A DNA stretch of 33,207 nucleotides, taken from contig NZ_MTSD02000011.1 of assembly GCF_001995095.2 (NCBI RefSeq), forward strand, positions 1-33,207, written 5' to 3'. This document shows positions 1 to 8,599 of the stretch, one piece after another. The stretch comes from Oceanospirillum linum (GTDB lineage: Bacteria; Pseudomonadota; Gammaproteobacteria; Pseudomonadales; Halomonadaceae). The translations under genes were made by a program, and so were the position numbers. The notes under the pieces are model-generated. The model saw only the letters and a program-made list of their open reading frames with translations. It searched no databases and was not told the origin of the DNA. How positions within the stretch are numbered: position 1 is the first letter of the stretch; each line of letters starts with the position of its first letter.

Positions 1-112
1 AAACGGGACAGCACAACCCCTAAAACGAGAAAAAGGCAAAATAAGTGAAAATAATGTGAATTATAAGAAAGACAGGCCGCCGTGTAGTGTTCAGGCTAAG
101 GCACTGAGGGCA

Positions 113-150
113 AAAGAAAAGCCCGACACCTTACAGATGACGGGCTTTCA
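113..150 (-). terminator. Intrinsic terminator of serB
   Basis: On the minus strand an AAAGCCCG / CGGGCTTT stem with a loop of about 15 nt is followed by a T-rich run (TCTTTT). It lies just beyond the serB stop codon, so serB transcription probably ends here. Nothing else is seen in bases 1-112. Confidence 0.75.
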
Positions 151-168
151 GGCATACAAGCACTCAAA

Positions 169-1380
169 TCAGTCAAGATCCCGGTCGCTATAACCGATCA
201 GATAAAGTATCGCATCCAAGCCAAGGTTCGACAGTGAATGCTTGGCGCTTTCTTTTACAATAGGCTTTGCCCGGAACGCGATACCCAAACCGGCTGTCCC
301 CAGCATGGGCAGATCATTAGCTCCATCCCCTACCGCAATCGTCTGTTCCAGTCGCACCCCTTCATCCGCGGCGATCTGTTTTAGCAGCTCTTTCTTACGC
401 TCTCCATCCACAACCACACCGGTGACGTTACCTGTCACCTTTCCATCCCGGATCTCCAGGGCATTGGCATGAACGTAATCAATACCCAGCTTCTTCTGCA
501 GGTATTCACCGAAATAAGTAAAACCGCCGGACAAAATAGCGGTGGTATACCCCAGTGCATTAAGAGTAGAGATCAGCTTCTCTGCGCCTTCAGTAATTTT
601 AAGGTTTTCTGCGATCCCCTGAAGAACACTTTCATCAAGACCTTTCAGCAGTGCAACCCGGCGCTTAAAGCTCTCAGTAAAATCGATTTCACCCCGCATT
701 GCACTTTCGGTAATTTCCGAAACCTGCTCACCAACACCTGCCGCCTTCGCCAGTTCATCAATAACCTCTGCCTCGATCAGTGTTGAGTCCATATCAAAAA
801 CCACCAGACGACGATTGCGACGGAAAACGTTGTCTTCCTGGAAAGAGATATCCACAGCCAGTTCATTGGCCAGACTCAGAAACTGTTCGCGGATCTTTGC
901 CGGATCCTCAGGATCTCCACGAACAGAGAACTCCACACAGGCACGACTTTGCTCTGAAAGCTGCCGTAGAGGAATGCGTCCGGACAGGCGATTAATCCGA
1001 TCAATATTTAGTTCATTATCAGCCACGACACCGGTAACCCGGGCAATATGCTCCGCCGTTACCTGTCGCGCCAGCAAGGTCACAATAAAACGGTTTTTAC
1101 CCTGTCCATCGACCCAGTGGCCATAACTATCTTCTGCCACCGGAGTAAAACGGATATTTACCCCTAACTCATGGGCTTTAAACAAAACATCCCGCAGGAC
1201 CGGTGAAGATTCAGCTTCCTCTGGTATGTGTACCAGTACACCCAGAGATAAAGTGTCATGGATAACGGCCTGACCGATATCCAGAATGTTGACGCCATAA
1301 CCCGCCAGGATATCCGTAATAGAAGAGGTTAGCCCTGGCTTATCGACGCCAGAGATATTGATAAGAATAATTTCTTTCAT
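169..1380 (-). CDS. serB: Phosphoserine phosphatase SerB
   Basis: Cytoplasmic HAD phosphatase that hydrolyses O-phosphoserine to serine, the last step of serine synthesis. The start is set at the ATG giving MKEIILINISG, because the upstream extension crosses the promoter and lacks family similarity; this gives 403 aa. Residues 1-80 form an ACT-like regulatory domain, with a second degenerate one following. The HAD core is complete: motif I FDMDSTLIEAE (nucleophile and acid Asp), the cap with ESFKRRVALLKG, motif II LSGGFTYF, and motif IV GDGANDLPML. The two-ACT-like SerB form is common in marine and pseudomonad gammaproteobacteria. It is separated from the mscS gene by a terminator and has its own probable promoter, so it is likely a single-gene unit. 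Confidence 0.96.
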   Translation of the reverse strand: MKEIILINISGVDKPGLTSSITDILAGYGVNILDIGQAVIHDTLSLGVLVHIPEEAESSPVLRDVLFKAHELGVNIRFTPVAEDSYGHWVDGQGKNRFIVTLLARQVTAEHIARVTGVVADNELNIDRINRLSGRIPLRQLSEQSRACVEFSVRGDPEDPAKIREQFLSLANELAVDISFQEDNVFRRNRRLVVFDMDSTLIEAEVIDELAKAAGVGEQVSEITESAMRGEIDFTESFKRRVALLKGLDESVLQGIAENLKITEGAEKLISTLNALGYTTAILSGGFTYFGEYLQKKLGIDYVHANALEIRDGKVTGNVTGVVVDGERKKELLKQIAADEGVRLEQTIAVGDGANDLPMLGTAGLGIAFRAKPIVKESAKHSLSNLGLDAILYLIGYSDRDLD

Positions 1381-1421
1381 GAAGCTGCCCGTGGGAAAAC
1401 TGAACCTTAAAATTTGTGCGC

Positions 1422-1430
1422 AGTATATCA
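1422..1430 (-). promoter_or_regulatory. Candidate extended -10 promoter of serB
   Basis: The minus strand reads TGATATACT, a TGn-type extended -10 hexamer, about 42 nt upstream of the serB start codon and downstream of the mscS terminator. No good -35 box is visible at 16-18 nt, which is tolerated in extended -10 promoters. This is inferred from sequence only. Confidence 0.4.
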
Positions 1431-1459
1431 GAGCCTTGTTAAGCGAGGTATTTAACAAA

Positions 1460-1490
1460 CAAAAAAGGGTGGCCAAAGCCACCCTTTAGT
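1460..1490 (-). terminator. Intrinsic terminator of the hldE-mscS end
   Basis: The minus strand has a perfect AAGGGTGGC / GCCACCCTT stem with a short loop, followed by TTTTTTG. It lies 16 nt after the mscS-type stop codon and ends the long minus-strand glycan and hldE transcription unit before serB. Confidence 0.85.
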
Positions 1491-1505
1491 ATCAATTCTG
1501 AAAAC

Positions 1506-2327
1506 CTATTCAGAATGCTTATAAAGATGCACATCCCGCTGAGGAAAAGGAATAGAGATCCCTTTCTCATCAAACGTCAGCTTAATTTTCTCTGTCAGGT
1601 CGAATTTTGTCGGCCAGTAATCCGCAGCATCAACCCAGACCCGTACGGTAAAGTTTACTGAGCTATCAGCCAGTTCACTGACCGCAACCATAGGCTCAGG
1701 GTCCTTCATACCACGGGGTTCTGCCGCAATAATCTCATTCAGCGTTTCTTTTACCAGACGAATATCATCATCATAGCTAACACCCACCAGCAGATCGAGA
1801 CGACGGGTAGGCTGAGCCGAGTAGTTCGTCAGGTTACCATTAACCAAGGAGGCATTAGGCACCACGATCAGTTTATTATCCGGTGTTATCAGCCGGGTAT
1901 TCAGCATCGCGATACGGTCAACACTGCCAGAGACGCCAGCACCTTCAACGAAATCACCTTTCTTAAAAGGACGCTGGGATACCAACAGAATACCTGCCGC
2001 CAGATTTTCCATAGAACCTTTAAGAGCCAGACCAACCGCCAGGCCGGCAGCACCCAGAGCAGCAATCAGCGACGTCGTATCAACCCCTAACTCACTAAGT
2101 ACCGAAATAAACAGAATAATCAGCAATACAGCATGGGCAATCTGGCCGATAAAGCTGGCCGCTGCCTCATCCATATTCTTTCTTTTCAGCAGAGAAACCA
2201 ACAGGTTTCTGATTCTCTTAGTGACCCACAGGCCGATAACCAGCAGAAGCAAAGCAGGCCAGATCATATCCGCCCACTGCAATGCAATATCGGTCCAGTC
2301 GTTTAACTGAACATTTGTTAAATCCAT
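1506..2327 (-). CDS. Small-conductance mechanosensitive channel, MscS family
   Basis: Inner-membrane channel that opens under membrane tension to release solutes on hypo-osmotic shock. At 273 aa it is close to E. coli MscS (286). Three hydrophobic segments lie at about residues 22-42, 60-82 and 85-118. The third is the Gly/Ala-rich pore helix (AALGAAGLAVGLALKGSMENLAAG), followed by the family motif RPFKKGDFVE. The cytoplasmic beta domain (IVVPNASLVNGNLTNYS) and alpha/beta vestibule follow. It starts 15 nt after the hldE stop with an AAGGA ribosome site, so it is co-transcribed with hldE. A strong terminator follows it. Confidence 0.93.
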   Translation of the reverse strand: MDLTNVQLNDWTDIALQWADMIWPALLLLVIGLWVTKRIRNLLVSLLKRKNMDEAAASFIGQIAHAVLLIILFISVLSELGVDTTSLIAALGAAGLAVGLALKGSMENLAAGILLVSQRPFKKGDFVEGAGVSGSVDRIAMLNTRLITPDNKLIVVPNASLVNGNLTNYSAQPTRRLDLLVGVSYDDDIRLVKETLNEIIAAEPRGMKDPEPMVAVSELADSSVNFTVRVWVDAADYWPTKFDLTEKIKLTFDEKGISIPFPQRDVHLYKHSE

Positions 2328-2342
2328 CAGATGATCCTTCTA

Positions 2343-3773
2343 TTATTTAAGACTAGATTGATGAGCAGCTTCAATAATGCCCGTGGTGGAATACCCGTCC
2401 TCAAAGTTAAGTACTTTGACCTCACCGCCTGAAGCCAGAACAGCATCGGCTCCCACGATCTCTTCCAGTTGATAATCCCCACCCTTAACCAACACATCCG
2501 GGAGCAGCGCATCGATAATACGCGCCGGAGTATCTTCTTCGAAAGCAACCACCCAATCCACCGACGCCAGGCCACCCAGAACATGCATGCGGTGCTCAAG
2601 GTCATTGATGGGACGGGAAGACCCTTTCAGGCGGGATACAGATGCATCCGAGTTAACAGCTACGATCAGCTTATCACCCAGTTTTCGGGCAGCATTAAGG
2701 TAGCTGACATGTCCCGGATGCAAAATATCAAAACAGCCATTGGTAAAGACAACCTTCTCGCCCCTATGACGCGCGCTTATCAGGGCTTGAATCAGCGTTG
2801 TTTCATCAAGCACTTTCTGCTGATCCAGACCGGAATGATTCATCAGTTCAGTATTCAGCTCCGCCAAAGACACGGTATCTGTACCCAGCTTAGAAACCGC
2901 AATACCGGCCGCAATATTCGCTATCTCCACCGACTGCTCCAGGCTGAGACCTCCGGCTATACCGGCAGCCAGAGTTGCAATAACCGTATCCCCGGCTCCG
3001 GTCACATCAAAGACCGCTTTTGCATTAGCTGCGAAATACACCGGATCTTTATCTGCCTGAAAGAGTGTCATGCCTCTTTCACTACGGGTCAGCAGCAAAG
3101 CCTCCAGCTCAAGATCACGTAACATCGCGACCGCTTTCTGAACAACGGCTTCTTCACTCCCGCATCGACCCACGACCGCCTCAAACTCCGACATGTTAGG
3201 CGTCAATAGTGTTGCACCACGGTAACGACTAAAATCGACACCTTTAGGGTCAACCAAAACAGGGAGCTTCCTGTCACTGAATAATGCAATTAAAGACTGA
3301 ACCTCTGCCAAAGACCCCTTTGCATAATCTGACAGTACCACAACCGAAGCACCAGCTGACTTTGCTATCACCTGCTCCCTGAGGGCCGCCGCATCAGAAG
3401 CACTGAAAGGCTCCTCCTGATCCAGGCGCAACAGTTGCTGGTGGCGGCTCATAATGCGCAGTTTCGTAATGGTTGGCTTATCAGAAGAGCGGACAAAACA
3501 GGCGTCAACGCCACTCTGCCCAAGCAGAGCCGACAGCTCCTCACTCTCAGAGTCACAACCCACGATACCGGCAACTTCCGATGGAACCTTCAGCGCCGAA
3601 AGGTTCAATCCCACATTGGCCGCACCTCCGGCCCGGCTATCATTGGACTGTACTTTAACAATGGGAACCGGTGCTTCAGGAGAGATACGTTCCGTCGAGC
3701 CATACCAGTACTTATCAAGCATTACATCGCCCACAACAAGCACTTTATTCTGGTGAGATTCAAAAAGGTTCAT
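2343..3773 (-). CDS. hldE: Bifunctional heptose-7-phosphate kinase / heptose-1-phosphate adenylyltransferase HldE
   Basis: Makes ADP-heptose precursor for the LPS inner core in two steps: phosphorylation of heptose-7-P at O1, then adenylylation of heptose-1-P. The N-terminal ribokinase-like domain (residues 1-320) has VVGDVMLDKYWYG and the catalytic GAGDT motif. The C-terminal nucleotidyltransferase domain (from about 340) has FTNGCFDILHPGH, with the HxGH motif. I prefer the ATG giving MNLFESHQN (476 aa; E. coli 477 aa). An in-frame GTG 21 nt upstream is also possible, and neither has a strong Shine-Dalgarno site. It is the promoter-distal member of the glycosyltransferase group and marks the locus as LPS core synthesis. 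Confidence 0.96.
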   Translation of the reverse strand: MNLFESHQNKVLVVGDVMLDKYWYGSTERISPEAPVPIVKVQSNDSRAGGAANVGLNLSALKVPSEVAGIVGCDSESEELSALLGQSGVDACFVRSSDKPTITKLRIMSRHQQLLRLDQEEPFSASDAAALREQVIAKSAGASVVVLSDYAKGSLAEVQSLIALFSDRKLPVLVDPKGVDFSRYRGATLLTPNMSEFEAVVGRCGSEEAVVQKAVAMLRDLELEALLLTRSERGMTLFQADKDPVYFAANAKAVFDVTGAGDTVIATLAAGIAGGLSLEQSVEIANIAAGIAVSKLGTDTVSLAELNTELMNHSGLDQQKVLDETTLIQALISARHRGEKVVFTNGCFDILHPGHVSYLNAARKLGDKLIVAVNSDASVSRLKGSSRPINDLEHRMHVLGGLASVDWVVAFEEDTPARIIDALLPDVLVKGGDYQLEEIVGADAVLASGGEVKVLNFEDGYSTTGIIEAAHQSSLK

Positions 3774-3833
3774 AACAGGATCGACTCGTATCACAACATT
3801 AAAACAGGTTCGGTAACAGCATGAATCACAAGC

Positions 3834-4568
3834 TTAATAACCCCGGATTTCATGGTAAATATTGGTCAGAATATTCAGGAAAAGGTTTTTAACCTTGAAC
3901 AGCAACTTCGTCAGTTTAGACCATGCAGGCGCCTTTCCTGCGTGTCGATTACCGATCTCAGAGTTTTCATCCGTCGGGTCGACAGGGGCAACCGGGCGGG
4001 GAGACAAACCAAACAGAGGCACCCGATGCAGGTTCTGATGCCGGAGAAAGACATCAACCGGATAAACAAACTCATCACTGCTCTTTAAGAATGCCTTCGC
4101 AGCACGGGGTGAAACAGCATAACAGGTGGTACGTTGCGGAATCTTCAGAAACTTCACCAACTCAAAACCATCACGCTCAAACACTGTTTTCTGCAACCTG
4201 GGCCCATTATCTTCCAGGCGGATAAAAGGGTAACGCGGCATCAGGGACTCAACCTGAGCCAGAACATCATGAATGCAGTCCCGAAGTATAAAATCGTCTT
4301 CAAGCACAACAATAGGCTCATCCAGCTCAACACACTTTTCCCAGGCAAGGTAATGACTGGCGTAACACCCCCCTTCCCCCGGCTTTGATGGTCGGCCATG
4401 ACGAATCAGGAACTTGGATGGTTTAAATTTTTTCAGCAGAGGGTGGCTACCCTCCTTGCCATCCACGCCATCAATAAACTCGAAAGCCAGATCATGCTCA
4501 GCCATCAGCTTGCGAACAGCATCCCTACGGTCAGTGGAACGCAACATACTTAATACAAAAATTTTCAC
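3834..4568 (-). CDS. Glycosyltransferase family 25 (LPS-type)
   Basis: Probable LPS sugar transferase of family GT25 (Lex/Lob/Lgt type), 244 aa. Family features are the N-terminal KIFVLSMLRSTDRRDAV (short beta strand, then the S-x2-R-x2 motif), FEFIDGVDGKEG, the SHYLAWEKCVEL segment and the acidic metal/nucleotide-sugar motif VVLEDDF (about residues 86-92). The C-terminal region is basic and amphipathic and may dock on the membrane. It starts 4 nt after the stop of the GT4 gene and is therefore translationally linked to it. Members of this family usually transfer galactose or glucose to LPS; the actual sugar cannot be read from sequence. Confidence 0.88.
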   Translation of the reverse strand: MKIFVLSMLRSTDRRDAVRKLMAEHDLAFEFIDGVDGKEGSHPLLKKFKPSKFLIRHGRPSKPGEGGCYASHYLAWEKCVELDEPIVVLEDDFILRDCIHDVLAQVESLMPRYPFIRLEDNGPRLQKTVFERDGFELVKFLKIPQRTTCYAVSPRAAKAFLKSSDEFVYPVDVFLRHQNLHRVPLFGLSPRPVAPVDPTDENSEIGNRHAGKAPAWSKLTKLLFKVKNLFLNILTNIYHEIRGY

Positions 4569-4572
4569 CGTA

Positions 4573-5553
4573 CTAATTCCACTCCAAGAACTGCTTGATA
4601 TGACCGCCCACCATGGCCGGCTCGGTTTCTGCCAGGGTTTTACCTTCCAGAATATGGTGGTACAACGTAAGGTAACGCTCCGTCATGACCTCCGCATTAA
4701 AATGGTCCCTCGCATAAACATGGCAGGCCTCCCGGGAAAAGCGTTCCGTATCCTGCAGTAAAGCGGCCATATCATCAGAGTTGGTCACCAAAGCCCCAAA
4801 CTCCGGCTTGATTAACTCAGGTAAAGAACCATGGGGACTTCCGAATACAGGGCAGCCAAAATACAGGCTTTCAATAATGGCCAGACCAAAGGGTTCATCC
4901 CAGCGCACAGGAAAAACCAAACCTTTTGAACGATTCAGCACCACCGCTTTTTCACGATCATTCACCATGCCATGGAAATGAATACGCGGACTCAGAGTGA
5001 ACCGGAACCCCATACGAAAATTCAGCCGTCGCCCCCCCAGCACCTCCAGTGTCTCCGATCTGGTCTTCAGTACCGAGCGGATTGCACCTTTAACATTCTT
5101 GATACGCCAGGCAGCATTGCCAAGAAAGTGAAAAGTATCTCTTGGCTGATCCAGCTCCGGGGCCGGATACTCAGACCAGTCCAGACCATTATGGACAAAG
5201 CACTCAGAGCCATGCCTTTCGGCATGGCGGCGGGAGACAAATACAGTATTTTTTGGCAACGGATAGCGATTGAAATTGCCATGTTGTGTATATAAAAAAG
5301 GCTTGCTGGGTTTAACCTCCAGCTCACCGTTCAGGTGCACAATATCCACATCATCCGGCACCTGATCGTCAATCGGCAAAGATCGATCCAGCGGAATCAC
5401 ATGCGCAAAATCGCAGCATGAACCTTCCGGAGCCAGAAACACAACTTCATGCCCCTTTTTAACCAGTGTCTTGCCCAGCCCCCAGACAACACGATTGATA
5501 CCACCGTACTCCTTCGGCGGCAGTTCACTGGTCACATGTATTAAGATTTTCAT
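4573..5553 (-). CDS. Glycosyltransferase family 4
   Basis: GT-B fold retaining glycosyltransferase, 326 aa, probably acting on the LPS core at the cytoplasmic face. The N-terminus KILIHVTSELPPKEYGGINRVVWGLGKTLVKKGHEV is the acceptor-domain Gly loop typical of GT4. The C-terminal donor site is visible as FPVRWDEPFGLAIIESLYFGCPV, containing the E-x7-E motif. Its ATG overlaps the stop of the GT90 gene by 4 nt (ATGA), which indicates translational coupling. It is somewhat short for GT4, with a compact N domain. Donor and acceptor are unknown. Confidence 0.88.
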   Translation of the reverse strand: MKILIHVTSELPPKEYGGINRVVWGLGKTLVKKGHEVVFLAPEGSCCDFAHVIPLDRSLPIDDQVPDDVDIVHLNGELEVKPSKPFLYTQHGNFNRYPLPKNTVFVSRRHAERHGSECFVHNGLDWSEYPAPELDQPRDTFHFLGNAAWRIKNVKGAIRSVLKTRSETLEVLGGRRLNFRMGFRFTLSPRIHFHGMVNDREKAVVLNRSKGLVFPVRWDEPFGLAIIESLYFGCPVFGSPHGSLPELIKPEFGALVTNSDDMAALLQDTERFSREACHVYARDHFNAEVMTERYLTLYHHILEGKTLAETEPAMVGGHIKQFLEWN

Positions 5554-6485
5554 CGCGATGCCTGAGCCTGTTGAGAAAGTTTGAAATATTTTTGCAACAC
5601 CATCAGAAAGATCAGTCGCTCCATTTTCCGGTCCCGGAAATGTTTCACGTAGGCGTTAGCATTTGCCACAATCGCCTTAGCTTTCTCCGGGTGAGCAAGA
5701 AAATACCTAAGCTTCTCCTCCAGATCCGAGTAGTCCGGTTTAACACAGATATAGTGAAAATCCGGTATCAGACGACCTTCCATAAACCAGGTTTCATAAT
5801 GCGGCTCCGGCATCACCGCCACGGAGTTCGTCGCCATCACCCATTTAAGGTTGGACGCAACATCATAACCTTCGAGACTGACAATAAATTTGTACCGCAT
5901 CTGTTCCTGAGGAGACAGAAAAGGCTTGTAGATAGCACTTCCCTTGTTCTCTGCTTCAACGGAACCGACATCACACATCGGATGATCAGAGAATTTATCC
6001 AGGAATAATTTTCTGTGAGGCTGTGGCGCATTTCCGCGCCAGACCGCTAAATCCTGCTTCTCTTCATATTGGTAAGGGTCATCAAAAAAGCGGAAATGCC
6101 GGTGGCTGTTAATTTTCAGCAGTACCGAGTTTTCATTGGCATCACCTATCGGCCGACTCTTAACAAAGCTTGGCTTATCAGGTACGTGGGTAATGTCACC
6201 AAAAAGATAGCTAAAGCCTAAGTGGCGATCAAAATTAGCCAAATGCCGCTTCATATCGTAGTAGTAAGCGCTACCCTTACCGCGCTTAAAAGTACCAATT
6301 TCAGCATCAAAGTCAGAGTGGAAAGGGGCATCTATTTTTAGGTAGTAGTCCACCCGATCCATAACATATTGCCTTTCCTGCTCAGAAAGACGGGAAAACT
6401 CTTTTTCAGGATTGATCGGGAATTTTGACCGGAACCAGGATTCCCAGATCGCACTCAGGAAAAAAAACACCTTAGGTCTTTTCAT
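5550..6485 (-). CDS. Glycosyltransferase family 90 (CAP10/LpsA-like)
   Basis: 311-aa protein of the GT90/CAP10 family, which includes the fungal capsule xylosyltransferase Cap10 and bacterial LPS-modifying proteins of the LpsA type. Diagnostic stretches are DLAVWRGNAPQPHRK (residues about 148-162), the CDVGSVE region, SPQEQMRYKFIVSLEGYDVASNLKWVMATNSV and the E-rich segment around PHYETWFMEGRLIP. The order W-R-G, then K-F-x5-EG, then S-x-LKW is the usual GT90 signature. No signal peptide is evident, so it probably acts in the cytoplasm. It lies 11 nt after ugd. Because UDP-glucuronate can be converted to UDP-xylose or used directly, a pentose or uronic-acid transfer is possible but unproven. 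Confidence 0.82.
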   Translation of the reverse strand: MKRPKVFFFLSAIWESWFRSKFPINPEKEFSRLSEQERQYVMDRVDYYLKIDAPFHSDFDAEIGTFKRGKGSAYYYDMKRHLANFDRHLGFSYLFGDITHVPDKPSFVKSRPIGDANENSVLLKINSHRHFRFFDDPYQYEEKQDLAVWRGNAPQPHRKLFLDKFSDHPMCDVGSVEAENKGSAIYKPFLSPQEQMRYKFIVSLEGYDVASNLKWVMATNSVAVMPEPHYETWFMEGRLIPDFHYICVKPDYSDLEEKLRYFLAHPEKAKAIVANANAYVKHFRDRKMERLIFLMVLQKYFKLSQQAQASR

Positions 6486-6496
6486 ATAACTCTCTA

Positions 6497-7681
6497 TTAA
6501 TCCTTACCGAAAATATCACGACTGAATACGCGAGCACTGACATCTTCAAGCTCATCAGAGATGCGGTTAGCCAAAATAACAGAAGACCTTTCTTTAAAGC
6601 GATTCAGGTTATTATCAACGTCTATACCCATAAACTGACCATCGCTGATGGTAGGTTCATAGATCACCAACTCACAACCCGCATCAATAAGGTGTTTGAT
6701 AACATCAATAATCGCCGACGCTCTGAAATTATCTGAGCCGGACTTCATAACCAGGCGGTAGATGCCAACAACACCGTCAGAGCGTTCAATCAGAAGATTA
6801 CTGATAAATTTCTTCCGCGTTTCATTGGCATCAACAATTGCCTTAATAAGGTTACTGGGCACCGAATCATAGTTGGCTAATAACTGCCGGGTATCCTTAG
6901 GCAGACAGTAGCCACCATAACCAAATGAAGGATTGTTATAGTGAGCCCCGATTCGGGGATCTAAACCAACCCCCTGAATGATCTGCCGGGAGTCCAGCTG
7001 ATGTACCGCCGCATAGGTATCCAGCTCATTAAAGTAGGCAACACGCATGGCAAGGTAAGTATTGGAAAATAACTTGATAGCCTCAGCTTCTGTGGAGCCT
7101 GTATATAAAGTTTCCACATCCGGCTTATCAGAACAAGTGCGTAATATGTCGGCAAACTGACGGGCGCGCTCAGTATCAGCACCTACAATAATGCGGGACG
7201 GATATAAATTATCATACAGAGCCCGGCCTTCGCGCAGAAATTCAGGGGAAAAGTAGAGATGCGGATATGCCAGATTATTTCTGAGTTCCTCAGTAAAGCC
7301 AACGGGGACTGTTGACTTAATAATAATGGTTGCCTGATCCGCCTCAGACGTTCCTGACATCAGCGTCACAACCTGACGGCAGACAGACTCCACGGAGGAT
7401 GTATCAAAGTAGTTTGTTTCAGGATCGTAATCTGTTGGTGTCGCAACAATCACACAACGCGCACCTTCAACCGCTGAAGACAAATCTGTCGTTGCAGAGA
7501 AATTCAGATGCTTATTGCAGAGAAAGTCTGCAACCTCTGCATCATCAATGGGCGACAACCCTTGATTCAGCCCTGACACCTTGTCTTCATCTATGTCAAC
7601 GGCAACAACATCGCAGCGCTGAGCCAAAAGCAATGCATTTGAAAGTCCGACATAGCCTGTTCCAACAACTGCTACTTTCAT
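6497..7681 (-). CDS. ugd: UDP-glucose 6-dehydrogenase Ugd
   Basis: Oxidises UDP-glucose to UDP-glucuronate with two NAD+. At 394 aa it belongs to the short enterobacterial-type Ugd (E. coli 388). The NAD-binding loop VVGTGYVGLSNALLLA is at the N-terminus. It is followed by KSTVPVGFTE, the catalytic Glu in SPEFLREG, the Lys/Asn pair in IKLFSNTYLAMRVAYFNEL, and the nucleophilic Cys in YGGYCLPKDTRQL (Cys at about 259). The ATG at 7681 is chosen because it has an AAGAGA ribosome site at the right distance; a TTG two codons upstream is less likely. All catalytic residues are present, in contrast to the paralogue at 11731-13065. Confidence 0.96.
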   Translation of the reverse strand: MKVAVVGTGYVGLSNALLLAQRCDVVAVDIDEDKVSGLNQGLSPIDDAEVADFLCNKHLNFSATTDLSSAVEGARCVIVATPTDYDPETNYFDTSSVESVCRQVVTLMSGTSEADQATIIIKSTVPVGFTEELRNNLAYPHLYFSPEFLREGRALYDNLYPSRIIVGADTERARQFADILRTCSDKPDVETLYTGSTEAEAIKLFSNTYLAMRVAYFNELDTYAAVHQLDSRQIIQGVGLDPRIGAHYNNPSFGYGGYCLPKDTRQLLANYDSVPSNLIKAIVDANETRKKFISNLLIERSDGVVGIYRLVMKSGSDNFRASAIIDVIKHLIDAGCELVIYEPTISDGQFMGIDVDNNLNRFKERSSVILANRISDELEDVSARVFSRDIFGKD

Positions 7682-7715
7682 TAACAATCTCTTTTAAAAA
7701 TAAAACAGTAATAAT

Positions 7716-8351
7716 TTAAACGTCTTTCCTGAAAAAAAGACTATAAAAAACCATTGCAGAACCTATAAAAATAATGGAATAACCGTACAGCTCGATACAT
7801 TCCTGAATAGCTGATTTAAAGATATACAAATAGCGATCCTGCATAATCGGCTCCCAGATCTTCGAAGAGCCAAAAATACGACTGAAAAACAGCACCAACA
7901 GTACACCAAAAGCAGTGAATATACCTCCGGGAATTTCCAGGAAGGTGTAAAGGCTCTGCCGGGTTTTCTGCCAACCTTTTGCCGCAATATAAATACCTGT
8001 CAGAGCGACAATAATCGCCGGATATTTCCAGAATCCATGCACGATGGCATCCAAAAACATATCCAGTTCACGGATAAATAACACACCATAGAATGCGGTC
8101 ACCAGTGCAAAGAAAGGCTCCTTACCGCGGGACTTGATATACAGCACCAAATAACAGAGCAGGCTGATGAACAAGAAGGTTTCCTGCAAAATCTCAGTCA
8201 GGGATGTTTCATCAACACTCTGATTGAGCACAACCGCATCAATATAGAGCACCCCAGGCGCCACCAACATAAAGAAACCCAGAAACAGATAAAACCCTAA
8301 CCGTTTTAGCAGGGCTGCTCCAGTTACCGTTGCAGGTGTATCTTTCAGCAT
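7716..8351 (-). CDS. Six-helix integral membrane protein of unknown function
   Basis: I do not recognise this family. It is a 211-aa hydrophobic protein with about six membrane segments (roughly residues 19-39, 55-74, 80-100, 112-128, 142-162 and 187-206), short loops and a basic C-terminus (FFRKDV). The start MLKDTPATV is preferred over an ATG 18 nt upstream, because a GGAAG ribosome site lies 8 nt before it and inside the longer reading frame. It is 34 nt upstream of ugd and probably co-transcribed with ugd, the glycosyltransferases and hldE. A role in envelope glycan export or membrane adaptation is only a guess from context. Confidence 0.75.
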   Translation of the reverse strand: MLKDTPATVTGAALLKRLGFYLFLGFFMLVAPGVLYIDAVVLNQSVDETSLTEILQETFLFISLLCYLVLYIKSRGKEPFFALVTAFYGVLFIRELDMFLDAIVHGFWKYPAIIVALTGIYIAAKGWQKTRQSLYTFLEIPGGIFTAFGVLLVLFFSRIFGSSKIWEPIMQDRYLYIFKSAIQECIELYGYSIIFIGSAMVFYSLFFRKDV

Positions 8352-8539
8352 GTCATTGTCTTCCTTCATTTAAAATAATGGCCAGCTCTCTAACCGGCCT
8401 CTCTTTACCAAAGCCATCTGCACCCAGATCCATGCATATTTCCCACCGCTGCAAAGATAACATCAGGCACAGGGAAATATCAGGCACAGGCAGATTTTAC
8501 GCCTTCCCGGCTGAAATTCAGAGAGGTTGCCCGCAATAA

Positions 8540-8577
8540 AATAAAAGCCCCGGAGTGAAATCACCCAAGGGCTTTTG
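8540..8577 (-). terminator. Intrinsic terminator of the TraF-family outer-membrane gene
   Basis: The minus strand has an AAAAGCCC / GGGCTTTT stem, extended by an inner GGGTGA / TCACTC stem, then ATTTTATT. It lies 22 nt after the stop codon of the beta-barrel gene and separates it from the membrane-protein/ugd operon. Confidence 0.75.
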
Positions 8578-8599
8578 CCGAACCGCTATTATCAGGGTT

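Noticed and set aside
1381-1482. 34-residue N-terminal extension of SerB
   Set aside because: It would cross the mscS terminator and the probable serB promoter, and it is not part of the ACT-like domain.
2469-3122. 217-codon plus-strand frame opposite hldE
   Set aside because: It lies entirely antisense to a well-supported HldE coding region and has no family features of its own.
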